Below, piece after piece: positions 1-8,742 of a stretch of 64,000 nt of DNA. The notes beneath the pieces are model-generated. The model was not told where the DNA came from. It did not search any database and saw nothing but the letters and a program-made list of their open reading frames with translations. A program made the translations under genes and the position numbers. The DNA comes from Sphingopyxis fribergensis. GTDB lineage: Bacteria; Pseudomonadota; Alphaproteobacteria; Sphingomonadales; Sphingomonadaceae. The first letter of the stretch is position 1. Every line of letters begins with the position of its first letter. The stretch lies in contig NZ_CP009122.1 in assembly GCF_000803645.1 (NCBI RefSeq), positions 2,394,501 through 2,458,500 of the forward strand. The letters are read 5' to 3'.

Positions 1-590
1 CCGCCGAAATCGCGCCCGTCACGATCGCCGGCCGCAAAGGCGACGTCATTGTCGACACCGATGAAGCCCCCGGCAAGGGCATGCCCGACAAGATCCCGAC
101 GCTGAAGCCCGCCTTTGCCAAGGACGGCACGATCACCGCCGCGACCAGCTCGTCGATTTCGGACGGCGCCGCCGCGGTCGTGCTGACGCGCCAGTCGGTC
201 GCCGACGCGAAGGGCGCCAAGCCCGTCGCCCGCCTCGTCGCGCATGCGGCGCACGCACAGGAACCCAAGGATTTCACCGTCGCCCCCGTCGGTGCGATCA
301 ACAAATTGCTCGCCAAGACCGGCTGGTCGATCGGCGATGTCGACCTGTTCGAAGTCAATGAAGCCTTTGCCTGCGTCGCGATGTTCGCGATGCACGATCT
401 CGGCATCCCGCATGAGAAGATCAACGTCCATGGCGGCGCAACCGCGCTCGGCCACCCGATCGGCGCCAGCGGCACGCGCATCATCACGACACTGATCGCG
501 GCGCTGCAACGCCACGGCAAGACGCGCGGCATCGCCAGCCTCTGCATCGGCGGCGGTGAAGCGACGGCGGTTGCTGTCGAATTGATCTAA
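1..590 (+). CDS. Thiolase (acetyl-CoA C-acyltransferase family), C-terminal half, partial at window edge
   Basis: The reading frame is open from base 3 and ends at TAA 588-590, giving about 195 residues, roughly the second half of a ~390-residue thiolase. Thiolases condense or cleave acyl-CoA and acetyl-CoA in the cytosol. Visible are the C-terminal domain signature NVHGGATALGHPIGASG with the catalytic His, and CIGGGEA with the catalytic Cys near the end. The nucleophilic Cys of the N-terminal domain lies outside the window. Whether it acts in beta-oxidation or in acetoacetyl-CoA synthesis cannot be told from this half. A strong hairpin follows the stop. Confidence 0.93.
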   Translation, partial: AEIAPVTIAGRKGDVIVDTDEAPGKGMPDKIPTLKPAFAKDGTITAATSSSISDGAAAVVLTRQSVADAKGAKPVARLVAHAAHAQEPKDFTVAPVGAINKLLAKTGWSIGDVDLFEVNEAFACVAMFAMHDLGIPHEKINVHGGATALGHPIGASGTRIITTLIAALQRHGKTRGIASLCIGGGEATAVAVELI

Positions 591-611
591 ATCGCTATTC
601 CAAAAGGTTGC

Positions 612-648
612 ACGGCGCCGTCGCAAGACGGCGCCGTTTCGTCGTTTT
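612..648 (+). terminator. Rho-independent terminator of the thiolase gene
   Basis: A perfect 11-bp stem (612-622 pairs with 627-637) closes on a GCAA tetraloop and is followed by a T-rich tract. It lies 22 bases after the thiolase stop. Confidence 0.8.
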
Positions 649-782
649 GGCCGCGACAATTTGCGACACTAATGTCCTGAAAATAAACGGCGCATTCCGG
701 CTCCGTTCAATTCGAATCGCCTAATCCTTGTTTCAGTCATCGGGCAATCCCCCTCCCCCTGACGGAATGAAAGGATCAACCA

Positions 783-1253
783 ATGAAGACCAGATTTCTC
801 ACCGTCGGCCTGATCGCAGCTTTGATGGTCCCCGGCGTCGCCGCGGCCCAGACGCGCGGCGAGGTGCGCGACAGCCGCCAGGACGTGCGCGAAGAACAGC
901 GTGAGCTCCGCCAGGCAAAGCGTTACGGCGATCGCGGCGACGTTCGCGAAGAGCGCCGCGACGTGCGCGACGCACGCCAGGAACTGCGCGAAGACAAGCG
1001 CGACTGGCGCCAGGATCGCCGCTATTCGAACTATCGCGCGCCGTTCAAATATCAGTCGTTCCGCGTGGGTTCGACCCTGCGTTCGAACTATTATGCGCCG
1101 GCCTATCGCCCGGCCTGGGACAGCCGTTGGGGCGTGCCGCGCGCCGGTCGCAACCTGACCTATGTGCGTCATTACAACGACCTGCTGCTCGTCAACGCGC
1201 GCAACGGACGGGTAGTGAAGGTGTACCGCAACCACTTCAACTGGCGCCGCTGA
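783..1253 (+). CDS. RcnB-family secreted basic protein
   Basis: 156 residues. Residues 1-22 are a signal peptide ending AAAQ, so the product should reach the periplasm. Residues ~25-80 are a run of Arg/Asp/Glu-rich short repeats (RDVRE, RQELRED) that likely form a charged helix. The C-terminal third has the hydrophobic, Tyr-rich pattern ending NARNGRVVKVYRN seen in RcnB-type proteins, where E. coli RcnB modulates nickel/cobalt export. No metal-binding cluster is obvious and no efflux gene is near, so a metal role is only a family hint. The start is fixed by AAAGGA upstream. Confidence 0.75.
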   Translation: MKTRFLTVGLIAALMVPGVAAAQTRGEVRDSRQDVREEQRELRQAKRYGDRGDVREERRDVRDARQELREDKRDWRQDRRYSNYRAPFKYQSFRVGSTLRSNYYAPAYRPAWDSRWGVPRAGRNLTYVRHYNDLLLVNARNGRVVKVYRNHFNWRR

Positions 1254-1279
1254 ACGAAAATAGTCTTTTGTTTCAACGA

Positions 1280-1308
1280 GGGTCGATGGGAAACCATCGG
1301 CCCTTTTG
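1280..1308 (+). terminator. Rho-independent terminator after the RcnB-like gene
   Basis: A 10-bp stem (1280-1289 with 1294-1303, one G-U pair), a GAAA loop and a TTTT tail, 27 bases after the stop codon. Confidence 0.75.
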
Positions 1309-1383
1309 GCCGCCCGGCGATTGTCATTGCCGCTCCCCCGCGAAGGGCATAGCCTGTGGCCATTCTACTGGGGAGAAATCGAC

Positions 1384-1782
1384 ATGAAAAAGCTGGTCCT
1401 GCTTGCCGCGCTCACCGCTCTGTCAGCCTGTTCGCAAAAAGCTGCAGAATCGAGAGACGCCGCCGCGACGCCAACAGAAACCGCCGCGCCCGCGCCGACA
1501 GCCAATCCGGGCACCGCGCCGGGCAGCTATGACGTCAAACTGGCCGATGGCACGGTGGCTTCGACGGTCATCAACGCCGATGGTACATATGTCGACACCG
1601 ACGCGACGGGAAAGACCGTCAAAAAGGGCAAGTTCGCGCACAAGGACGGCGAGGATTGCTTCGATCCCGACGGCGACGAAGCCGAGGAATGCTGGACCTT
1701 GTCGCCCGCAGCCGCCGATGGCAGCTTCACCGCGACAAATCCGGAGGGCACAACCGTAACCGTCACGCCCAAGAAGAGCTGA
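1384..1782 (+). CDS. Small outer-membrane lipoprotein of unknown function
   Basis: 132 residues starting at ATG 1384 behind GGGGAGAAA. The N-terminus is a lipoprotein signal with lipobox LSAC, cysteine at residue 17, followed by an Ala/Pro/Thr-rich linker. The remaining ~90 residues look like a small beta domain (YDVKLADGTVASTVINADG) with a Cys pair in EDCFDPDGDEAEECW that may form a disulfide. I do not recognise a named family. The frame is open further upstream, but the lipobox and ribosome-binding site decide for this start. Confidence 0.8.
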   Translation: MKKLVLLAALTALSACSQKAAESRDAAATPTETAAPAPTANPGTAPGSYDVKLADGTVASTVINADGTYVDTDATGKTVKKGKFAHKDGEDCFDPDGDEAEECWTLSPAAADGSFTATNPEGTTVTVTPKKS

Positions 1783-1824
1783 CCGGGCAGCAGGACCAGC
1801 GACCGCCCGATATTCGGAGCGAGC

Positions 1825-2286
1825 TCAGTCGCCCCATATATGGTCGGTCTGGATCCAGCCCTTGCGGCCTTTGACATCGAACCGGCACCAGCCGTCCTCG
1901 CATTCGGTGATGCGGCCGACGACGCCCGGCTCGGCGCGATAGGCGACCGCCGCCGAGATGCTGGCGTCTTCGCGCATCGGCCGGATGTCGCCGGTGACGA
2001 TCGCGGTGCGTGTCCGGCTCAGGAGCCGTGCCGCCATCCAGCCCCGCGTCCCGTCGGGATCTTCGATCTTGCGCCAGGTTTCAAAGCGCGCAACGACCTT
2101 TACCGGCAGGTCCTTGCGCCGATATTCCCAGATTACCGGCACGTCGGGCGACGGCCCCTTGCGCATCCGCGCCTCGTCGACGCTGATCGACGCCCAATAG
2201 GGCAGCTGGACAGGGTCGGATTGCGCCGATGCCGGTCCCACGACGGCAAGGCTGAGCAATATCATTGCAAATTTTCGGCTGGTCAT
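1825..2286 (-). CDS. Secreted bacterial SH3-domain protein
   Basis: About 153 residues. Residues 1-21 form a signal peptide ending SAQ. The body carries two SH3b-like repeats: the first holds ARMRKGPSPDVPVIWEYRRKD and a following W-R-K-I-E-D strand, the second ends GWCRFDVKGRKGWIQ. Such domains in proteobacteria usually bind cell-wall peptides or act as periplasmic adaptors; no catalytic domain is attached. A TTG two codons upstream (2292) could also start the frame, but ATG 2286 preceded by AGGG is preferred. The gene converges with the lipoprotein gene to its left. Confidence 0.85.
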   Translation of the reverse strand: MTSRKFAMILLSLAVVGPASAQSDPVQLPYWASISVDEARMRKGPSPDVPVIWEYRRKDLPVKVVARFETWRKIEDPDGTRGWMAARLLSRTRTAIVTGDIRPMREDASISAAVAYRAEPGVVGRITECEDGWCRFDVKGRKGWIQTDHIWGD

Positions 2287-2411
2287 CGCCAACCCTTGTC
2301 AAAATCGGCGGGACTTATCAACCGGTCGCGCGACGCAAACGGCCCGCCGTCCACAGTTATCCGCGCGGCTCCCCCTTGACCCTCAAGCATCGGCGCGCTC
2401 TATCGGCGGCC

Positions 2412-3410
2412 ATGCCCGATTCTTCCCGCCCGAAACGCCCGCGCGTCATCGTTACCCGCCAGTTGATGCCGCATGTCGAGGGGCGCATGGCCGAATTGTT
2501 CGATGTGTCGCTGTCGGCGCGCGACGAGGCTTTCACCCGCGACGAGTTGAAGGCGGCGGTTGCCGATTGCGACGTGTTCGTCCCGACCGTGACCGACGAG
2601 ATAGACGCGGATATCATCAACGCCGCGGGCGACCGGCTGAAGCTGATCGCCAATTTCGGCGCCGGGGTCGACCATATCGACCTGTCGGCGGCGCGTGCGA
2701 AGGGCATCATGGTGTCGAACACGCCGGGCGTCTTCACCGAGGACACCGCCGACATGACGATGGCGCTGATCCTGAGCGTGCCAAGACGCCTTGCCGAGGG
2801 CGAGAAGCTCATGCGCTCGGGCCAATGGGCGGGTTGGGCGCCCAGCGCGATGCTCGGCCACCGCGTCGGCGGCAAATTGCTCGGCATCATCGGCATGGGA
2901 CGCATCGGCCTCGCGGTCGCGCGCCGCGCGCGCGCCTTCGGCCTCTCGATCCACTATCACAATCGGCGCCGCCTGCCCGAGGCCATCGAAGAGGAATTGG
3001 GCGCAAGCTATCACGCCAGCGTCGATACGCTGCTGCGGATCAGCGACGTGGTGACGATCCACTGCCCGCACACTGCCGAAACGCATGAGATGGTCAACGC
3101 GGCGCGGATCGGCGCGATGAAGCCGACCGCCTATCTGATCAACACCGCGCGCGGCGAGATCGTCGATGAAAAGGCGCTGGTTGCGGCGCTCCAGACTGGC
3201 CGCATCGCCGGCGCCGGGCTCGACGTCTACACGCACGAGCCCGCGGTCGACCCGGCGCTGCTCGCGCTCGACAATGTCGTGCTGCTCCCGCACCTCGGCT
3301 CGGCGACGATCGAGGGGCGCGAAGCGTCGGGCGAAAAGGTCATCGCCAACATCCGCGCCTGGTGCGACGGCCACCGTCCGCCCGATCAGGTGCTCGAGGG
3401 ATGGGCCTGA
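2412..3410 (+). CDS. D-2-hydroxyacid dehydrogenase (glyoxylate/hydroxypyruvate reductase type)
   Basis: 332 residues, the normal size for the NAD(P)-dependent D-2-hydroxyacid dehydrogenase family. Near residue 160 is the Rossmann motif GMGRIG; the catalytic Arg lies in NTARGEIVDE, the Glu in LDVYTHEP and the His in LLPHLGSAT. The enzyme reduces a 2-keto acid such as glyoxylate or hydroxypyruvate in the cytosol. The substrate cannot be told from sequence alone. The frame is open to 2265, but that part matches nothing and overlaps the divergent SH3 gene, so ATG 2412 is chosen. Confidence 0.92.
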   Translation: MPDSSRPKRPRVIVTRQLMPHVEGRMAELFDVSLSARDEAFTRDELKAAVADCDVFVPTVTDEIDADIINAAGDRLKLIANFGAGVDHIDLSAARAKGIMVSNTPGVFTEDTADMTMALILSVPRRLAEGEKLMRSGQWAGWAPSAMLGHRVGGKLLGIIGMGRIGLAVARRARAFGLSIHYHNRRRLPEAIEEELGASYHASVDTLLRISDVVTIHCPHTAETHEMVNAARIGAMKPTAYLINTARGEIVDEKALVAALQTGRIAGAGLDVYTHEPAVDPALLALDNVVLLPHLGSATIEGREASGEKVIANIRAWCDGHRPPDQVLEGWA

Positions 3411-3428
3411 GCGCCACCCCCAAAGCGA

Positions 3429-4832
3429 TCAATCCCCCGTCAAAATCCGGTCGACAAGCTGCTTCACGGTCGGGGTGAAGTTGTTCGAATAAAAGGGATC
3501 GGTCTTGAAATTGAATGCGGCATGGCCCGCAAACATCAGATTTTGTTCGGGATCGCCGCCGTGCGCGATGTCCTGCAGCGTCTTCTGGATGCAGAAGCTG
3601 CGCGGGTCGGCGAGATAGCCGGTCGTGTAGTCGTCATGGTCCTTCCACGACGAAAAACCGCAATGCGACAGGCAGCCCATGCAATCTGTCTGGTCCTTGC
3701 GGATCACCGCCTTGTCGGCTTCGGTGACGAAGACGACGGTGTTGTCGGGGGTCTTCAGCGCCTCGGTATAGCCTTCGGCCGCCCAGTCGCGGGCGCGGGC
3801 GCGGTCGTGGGGCGTGACCCAGAAATTCTTGCCCTTCACCCCGACGTCGAGCTGGACGATATGATCGCCGGCTTCCTGCTTCGAGTAAGGAATCTGGCGC
3901 TCCGAGCGCGCCTCGAGGTCGCGCAGAAACGGTGTACGCACCGCGCTGGAGTAGAAACCCGTTGGCGAGAAGCGGTGGAGCAGCACGTCGCCGTCGTCGA
4001 GCGTACGGAGACGATCTTTCCACTGCTGCGGGATCGGACTTTCCTCGGTCAGCAGCGGACGCGTCCCGTATTGGAACGCGATCTGGCCGAGTTCGGGATT
4101 GTCGATCCAATTCTCCCAGTCGCGCAGATACCAGACGCCGCCCGCCATCACGATCGGCACGCTGTCGGCGATCCCCTCGGCGCGCATCGTTTCGCGCACG
4201 GCGGCGACGCGCGGATAGGGATCCTGCGGCACCAGCGGGTCTTCGGCGTTCGACAGGCCGTTGTGACCGCCCGCGAGCCAGGGATCTTCATAAACCACCG
4301 CGCCCAAAAGATGCGGCACCTTGTGATAGGCGCGCTTCCACAGCGCGCGAAAGGCGCGCGCCGAACTGATGATCGGCAGGTACATCACATTGTGCCGCTC
4401 TGCGATTTCGCTGAGCTTGTACGGCATGCCCGCACCGCAGGTAACGCCCGCGACCATGCCCTTGGTGCGCGCGAGCACGCCTTCGAGAATTTGCTGCGCG
4501 CCGCCCATTTCCCACAGCACATTGATGTTGATCGCGCCCTTGCCGCCCGACACTTCATACGCACGCTCGACCTGCGCGACTGCGCCATCGATGCCATATT
4601 GGATCAGCTCTTCATGGCGTTCCTTGCGGGTGAGCGCGTGATAGACTTGCGGGACGATCTTGCCTTCGGCGTCATAGCTGTCGGCGTTGACTGCCGACAC
4701 GGTGCCGATACCGCCGGCAGCGGCCCAAGCGCCGCTCGACATATGGTTGGTCGCCGACACGCCCTTGCCGCCCTCCACCAGCGGCCAGACTTCGCGTCCG
4801 CCGTAAAGGATGGGCTTCAAACCTTTGAACAT
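3429..4832 (-). CDS. Nitronate monooxygenase / NAD(P)H-dependent flavin oxidoreductase family protein with a C-terminal Cys motif
   Basis: 467 residues, longer than a usual nitronate monooxygenase (~320-380). The N-terminal TIM-barrel part has the flavin-binding pattern of the family: GGIGTVSAVNADSY, GVTCGAGMPYKL and IVMAGGVWYLRDW. The extra C-terminal ~110 residues contain TDCMGCLSHCGFSSW, a C-x2-C-x3-C cluster with a further Cys in RSFCIQ, which could bind a metal or Fe-S cluster. These enzymes oxidise alkyl nitronates or reduce related substrates with FMN. Start ATG 4832 lies behind GAGAAAGAG; an upstream in-frame extension to 4919 has no support. It converges with the hydroxyacid dehydrogenase gene. 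Confidence 0.85.
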   Translation of the reverse strand: MFKGLKPILYGGREVWPLVEGGKGVSATNHMSSGAWAAAGGIGTVSAVNADSYDAEGKIVPQVYHALTRKERHEELIQYGIDGAVAQVERAYEVSGGKGAININVLWEMGGAQQILEGVLARTKGMVAGVTCGAGMPYKLSEIAERHNVMYLPIISSARAFRALWKRAYHKVPHLLGAVVYEDPWLAGGHNGLSNAEDPLVPQDPYPRVAAVRETMRAEGIADSVPIVMAGGVWYLRDWENWIDNPELGQIAFQYGTRPLLTEESPIPQQWKDRLRTLDDGDVLLHRFSPTGFYSSAVRTPFLRDLEARSERQIPYSKQEAGDHIVQLDVGVKGKNFWVTPHDRARARDWAAEGYTEALKTPDNTVVFVTEADKAVIRKDQTDCMGCLSHCGFSSWKDHDDYTTGYLADPRSFCIQKTLQDIAHGGDPEQNLMFAGHAAFNFKTDPFYSNNFTPTVKQLVDRILTGD

Positions 4833-4931
4833 TCTAAATCTCTTTCTCTCCACCGATCGCGTCCCGCGTACCGGCCCCCGGTGCCGGTTCCGTAAACGGA
4901 ACACGGCCGTGAAAGTCAATGGTTGCGCCGC

Positions 4932-6077
4932 CTAATCCCCGGAGAAAAGGCGGCGTCCTGCAAGTGCCCGACCATAGAGATTTTCATAAGCGGCGACCAT
5001 GGTAGATTCGTCGAAGCGTTCGGCCGCGATGCGGCGATTGGCCTCGCCGATCGAACGCCGCAACGCGGGGTCAGAAGCCAATGCGGCCAATGCGGCGCGA
5101 AAACCCTCTTCGTCGGCGGCGATGAACGGCCGGTTCTCCTCCGATACCATCGCAGCGATGTCGCCGACATCGGGGCTAGCGACCGGCAACCCCGCCGCCA
5201 TCGCCTCGATCACCGCAATCGGCGCCTGTTCGCTTTGCGAGGACAGCGCGAGGATGTCGAAGTGGCCGATCCACCGCGCCGGGTCGGCCATGAAACCGGG
5301 CAACACCAGCCGCTCCGCGATGCCGCACGCGGCCGCTTCGGCGGCGATGCCGTCCCGCTCGATCCCCTCGCCGACGATCGCCAGCCGGACGTTGCCGGAC
5401 AGCGTCGCCGCCGCGCGAACGAGGCGCGGCAAATCCTTGACCTTGCGCAGTCCTGCCACGGTGCCGACGATGATTTCGCCGTCGCGCCGATCAAGCCCGG
5501 GAATCGCGACCGAGGGCCCGGCGGCATAGGCGGCGACATCGATCCCGTTGCGGATCAACCGCGTGCGCCGCTCTGCGCCCCACTCGTCCGCCGCGATCCG
5601 CTGGAGCAATTCGGAGGGTACCGCCAGCGCGTCGGCGGTCGGCAGCGCAAGGCGACGAAAGCCGTTTCGCTTCCAGTTGCGCTTGACGCTTTCATCTTCG
5701 TTGAAGCCGTCCTCATGGTGGATCAGCGGCGGCAGATCGCGAAAAGGCGCAAAGATGCGGTGCGCCATCACGCCGTCCATCGATCCCCAATTATAGCTGA
5801 GCACCAGATCGAACTGCTGCATGTAACGCGCGAGGTCGCGGTAGCGGGCGGGCCCCGGCTTGCCGTGCAACGGCGGGGCATCGGCAGGAAATGCGACGTC
5901 GATGCCCGGATCGATTGCGTCTCGCGCGCCCATCGCCTCGGGCACCGCCGACAGGATGGTGTGCCGCGCGCGCGGACCCATCAGGTTCATCAGCCGGACC
6001 GCGCGCGCCTCCTTCCCGCCCAGCGAGAAGCTCGAATGAAGGTGCAGCAGCCGCGCAGGTGCGTTGACGCCGTTCAC
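4932..6077 (-). CDS. Glycosyltransferase family 4 protein
   Basis: 381 residues in the GT-B fold pattern. The N-terminal half begins LLHLHSSFSLGGKEARAVRL, typical of GT4 acceptor domains. The C-terminal half has the donor-site E-x7-E motif in EQAPIAVIEAMAAGLPV, then SPDVGDIAAMV. It should move a sugar from a nucleotide donor to a glycan or lipid at the cytosolic membrane face; the acceptor is unknown. The GTG start at 6077 overlaps the upstream hydrolase stop as GTGA, implying translational coupling. No polysaccharide locus surrounds it. Confidence 0.88.
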   Translation of the reverse strand: MNGVNAPARLLHLHSSFSLGGKEARAVRLMNLMGPRARHTILSAVPEAMGARDAIDPGIDVAFPADAPPLHGKPGPARYRDLARYMQQFDLVLSYNWGSMDGVMAHRIFAPFRDLPPLIHHEDGFNEDESVKRNWKRNGFRRLALPTADALAVPSELLQRIAADEWGAERRTRLIRNGIDVAAYAAGPSVAIPGLDRRDGEIIVGTVAGLRKVKDLPRLVRAAATLSGNVRLAIVGEGIERDGIAAEAAACGIAERLVLPGFMADPARWIGHFDILALSSQSEQAPIAVIEAMAAGLPVASPDVGDIAAMVSEENRPFIAADEEGFRAALAALASDPALRRSIGEANRRIAAERFDESTMVAAYENLYGRALAGRRLFSGD

Positions 6078-6979
6078 GCGGCAGGCAGCTCCGCAACCCA
6101 CGCGTCGATGGCCGCCAAAGCTTGGGGCTCGTCCATTGTCGGCGCATGCCCGACCCCGGGCACCTCGACCAGCCGCGCGCGCGGCAATTCGGCGGCCATC
6201 TTTTCGCCCGCCGAGCGCGCAAGAATGTCCGAAAGTTCGCCGCGCAGGATCAGCAGCGGGATATCGCCCAGCGCGCGGTACACCGGCCACAAATCGGCCG
6301 CGGCATCACCGCCGCCCGGCACGCGCAGCGGCGCCGCGATCTGCTTGTCGTAATCGGTGACGATGCGCCCCTCGGCGGTCAGCCGGTGCGTGCGCTTGGT
6401 CAACCGCAGCCAGTCATGGATTTCATATCCCGGATAGATCGCGCCGTTGAGTTCGGCGAAGGCGCGCGCCGCGTGCATCCACGTCGGCTGGCTGCCGCCC
6501 GCGCCGATATAATCGCGGATCCGCTCGAGCCCCGCCGCCTGGAGTTCGGGCCCGACGTCGTTGAGCACTGCGCCGACGAGCCGCCCGGGCAGCGCCGCCG
6601 CCATCAGCATCGCGACCAGCCCGCCGAGCGAGGTGCCAATCGCGGCAAAGCGGTCGATCCCGAGCTCATCGAGCATCGCGACGACATCCTGCACATAGGT
6701 GAGCGGGACATAGGTCATCGGATCTTTGGCATAGGCGCTTTCGCCCCGGCCGCGGAATTCGATCACGATAACCTTACGATAGCCGGCGACATGCGGCGCC
6801 AGCGCCTCGAAATCACGCGCATTGCGCGCGAGGCCCGGCATGCACAGGATTGGCGGGGCGCTTTCGGTCCCGTCCGGCCCGGCATAGACGCGCGCGTGCA
6901 GCCGGACGCCGTCGGACGACCACCAATATTGGTCCGACCAGTCGCGGCGCGCATCCTGCTTTGCATCCTGCTGGGCCAA
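6074..6979 (-). CDS. Alpha/beta hydrolase
   Basis: About 301 residues from a TTG start at 6979, which has AAGGGGA nine bases upstream; an ATG at 7090 would add 37 basic residues of poor quality. The fold elements are clear: ILCMPGLARNARDFE (oxyanion region), the nucleophile elbow GTSLGG, acid strand LLILRGELSD and catalytic His in GVGHAPTMDEP. The family contains esterases, lactonases and C-C hydrolases; the substrate is not predictable. It is the first gene of a two-gene unit with the glycosyltransferase and is divergent from astD. Confidence 0.88.
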   Translation of the reverse strand: MAQQDAKQDARRDWSDQYWWSSDGVRLHARVYAGPDGTESAPPILCMPGLARNARDFEALAPHVAGYRKVIVIEFRGRGESAYAKDPMTYVPLTYVQDVVAMLDELGIDRFAAIGTSLGGLVAMLMAAALPGRLVGAVLNDVGPELQAAGLERIRDYIGAGGSQPTWMHAARAFAELNGAIYPGYEIHDWLRLTKRTHRLTAEGRIVTDYDKQIAAPLRVPGGGDAAADLWPVYRALGDIPLLILRGELSDILARSAGEKMAAELPRARLVEVPGVGHAPTMDEPQALAAIDAWVAELPAA

Positions 6980-7132
6980 TATGGCGTCCCCTTGATTGGC
7001 TTTAAGGTAATCCCGGCGTGCGGGACTCGTCCCGCGTCTATCGCCAACCGCGCAGCGCCGCGCAAGCAATCCGTCACATGCCGCTGCCACAGGTTGCCGC
7101 CGCCCGCTTTCACCGATAAGACCGCTGCGACC

Positions 7133-8578
7133 ATGAGCGAGACATTGATTTCATTCGAACCCGCAACCGGCGAAGAGCTCTGGCGCGGCCCGATCAGCAA
7201 CGTCGATGCCGAGGTCGAAATTGCCCGCCGCGCCTGGCCCGAATGGGCCGCAAAGCCCGTCACCTTCCGCACCGAGACGCTGCGCCGCTTCGTCGACCGG
7301 GTGAAGGCCGAGGGCGAAGCGTTCGCCGACCTGATCGCGCGCGAAACGGGGAAGCCGCTCTGGGAAGCGCGCACCGAGGTCGAATCAGTCTGTAACAAGG
7401 TCGATATTTCGGTCAAAGCCTACGGCGAACGCACGCCCAATCGCCGCATCGAGGGCGCGATGGGGCTGCGCAACGCGGTGCGCCATAAACCGCACGGCGC
7501 ACTCGCGGTGCTCGGCCCCTATAATTTCCCCGCGCACCTGCCCAACGGCCACATCGTCCCCGCGCTGATCGCCGGCAATTCAATCCTCTTCAAACCCTCC
7601 GAAAAGACCCCCGCGGTCGGCGCCAAGCTCGTCGAATTGCTGCACAGCGCCGGGGTGCCGCAGGAAGTGCTCCGCCTCATCGTCGGCGGTCCCGAAACGG
7701 GCAAGGCGCTTGCGGGACACCCGGGCATCGACGGCCTGCTCTTCACCGGCTCGGCGCGCACGGGCCTAGCACTCAACCGCCAGTTTGCGGGCCAGCCTGG
7801 CAAAATGCTCGCGCTCGAAATGGGCGGCAACAACCCGATCGTCGTGTGGGACACCGCCGATATCCGCACCGCGACGATCCTCGTCGTCCAGTCGGCCTTC
7901 CTCAGCGCCGGCCAGCGTTGCAGCAACGCGCGGCGGCTGATCGTCCGCGACAGCCTCGCCGACGCACTGATCGAGGAGGTTTGCAGCCTCACCAACCGGC
8001 TGATCGTCGATCACCCGCACGCCGAGCCCGCGCCCTATATGGGCCCGGTGATCGACAATGAGGCTGCCGACGCGCTGACCGAAAGCTTCCTGATCCTGAT
8101 GTCGAACGGCGGCAAGGTGATCCGCCACATGACCCGTCCCCTCGCAGGCCGTCCCTTCCTCACCCCCGGCATCATCGACGTCACCGCGATGCCCGAACGG
8201 CCCGACGTCGAGCTGTTCGGTCCGCTGCTCCAGGTGATCCGCGTCGACAGCTTCGAGGCGGCAATCGCCGAGGCGAACAACACGGCATTCGGCCTGTCCG
8301 CCTCGCTTATCGGCGGCACGCCGCAGCTTTATGACCAGTTCTGGGCGAACGCCCGCGCCGGTGTCATCAACTGGAACCGGCCGACCAACGGCGCCTCGTC
8401 CGCCGCACCCTTCGGCGGCATCGGCCTGTCGGGCAATCATCGCCCGAGCGCCTTCTACGCCGCGGACTATTGCGCCTATCCCGTGGCGTCGACCGAAAGC
8501 GATACGATGCGGGCCTCGATCGGCGTCGGATTGCGCGATCCCGAAGGCTCGCAGCTGGTGCTCAAGACCTACAATTAG
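7133..8578 (+). CDS. astD: N-succinylglutamate 5-semialdehyde dehydrogenase
   Basis: 481 residues of an aldehyde dehydrogenase close to AstD, which oxidises succinylglutamate semialdehyde to succinylglutamate in the arginine succinyltransferase pathway. Seen are the cofactor loop GPYNFPAHLPNGHI, LFKPSEKTP, the general-base Glu in LALEMGGNNP and the catalytic Cys in SAGQRCSNARR. The AstD-like N-terminus (ISFEPATGEELWRG) and C-terminal KTYN support the subfamily call. No other ast gene lies in the window, so the pathway must be completed elsewhere. ATG 7133 is chosen because upstream sequence in the frame belongs to the divergent hydrolase gene. Confidence 0.9.
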   Translation: MSETLISFEPATGEELWRGPISNVDAEVEIARRAWPEWAAKPVTFRTETLRRFVDRVKAEGEAFADLIARETGKPLWEARTEVESVCNKVDISVKAYGERTPNRRIEGAMGLRNAVRHKPHGALAVLGPYNFPAHLPNGHIVPALIAGNSILFKPSEKTPAVGAKLVELLHSAGVPQEVLRLIVGGPETGKALAGHPGIDGLLFTGSARTGLALNRQFAGQPGKMLALEMGGNNPIVVWDTADIRTATILVVQSAFLSAGQRCSNARRLIVRDSLADALIEEVCSLTNRLIVDHPHAEPAPYMGPVIDNEAADALTESFLILMSNGGKVIRHMTRPLAGRPFLTPGIIDVTAMPERPDVELFGPLLQVIRVDSFEAAIAEANNTAFGLSASLIGGTPQLYDQFWANARAGVINWNRPTNGASSAAPFGGIGLSGNHRPSAFYAADYCAYPVASTESDTMRASIGVGLRDPEGSQLVLKTYN

Positions 8579-8586
8579 GTTTCTTT

Positions 8587-8659
8587 CGTCATGCCGGACT
8601 TGATCCGGCATCCATTCCAGCGACGGAAGCATGCACCCCGGATCAAGTCCGGGGTGACG
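8587..8659. repeat. Intergenic inverted repeat (GGATCAAGTCCGG family)
   Basis: Two ~29-base arms, 8587-8615 and 8631-8659, are imperfect inverted copies; each also contains its own palindrome around GGACTTGATCC. It sits directly after astD and may act as a bidirectional terminator or mRNA stabiliser. A decayed partial copy appears to lie near 21212-21256. Confidence 0.8.
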
Positions 8660-8742
8660 AAGAGGGGGCGCTCAATTTTACCTTCACCGGTGTCAAAAAA
8701 GCCTGCTTTGCCATGCGGGCGGCCCCGGCCCATTTACGGTGC

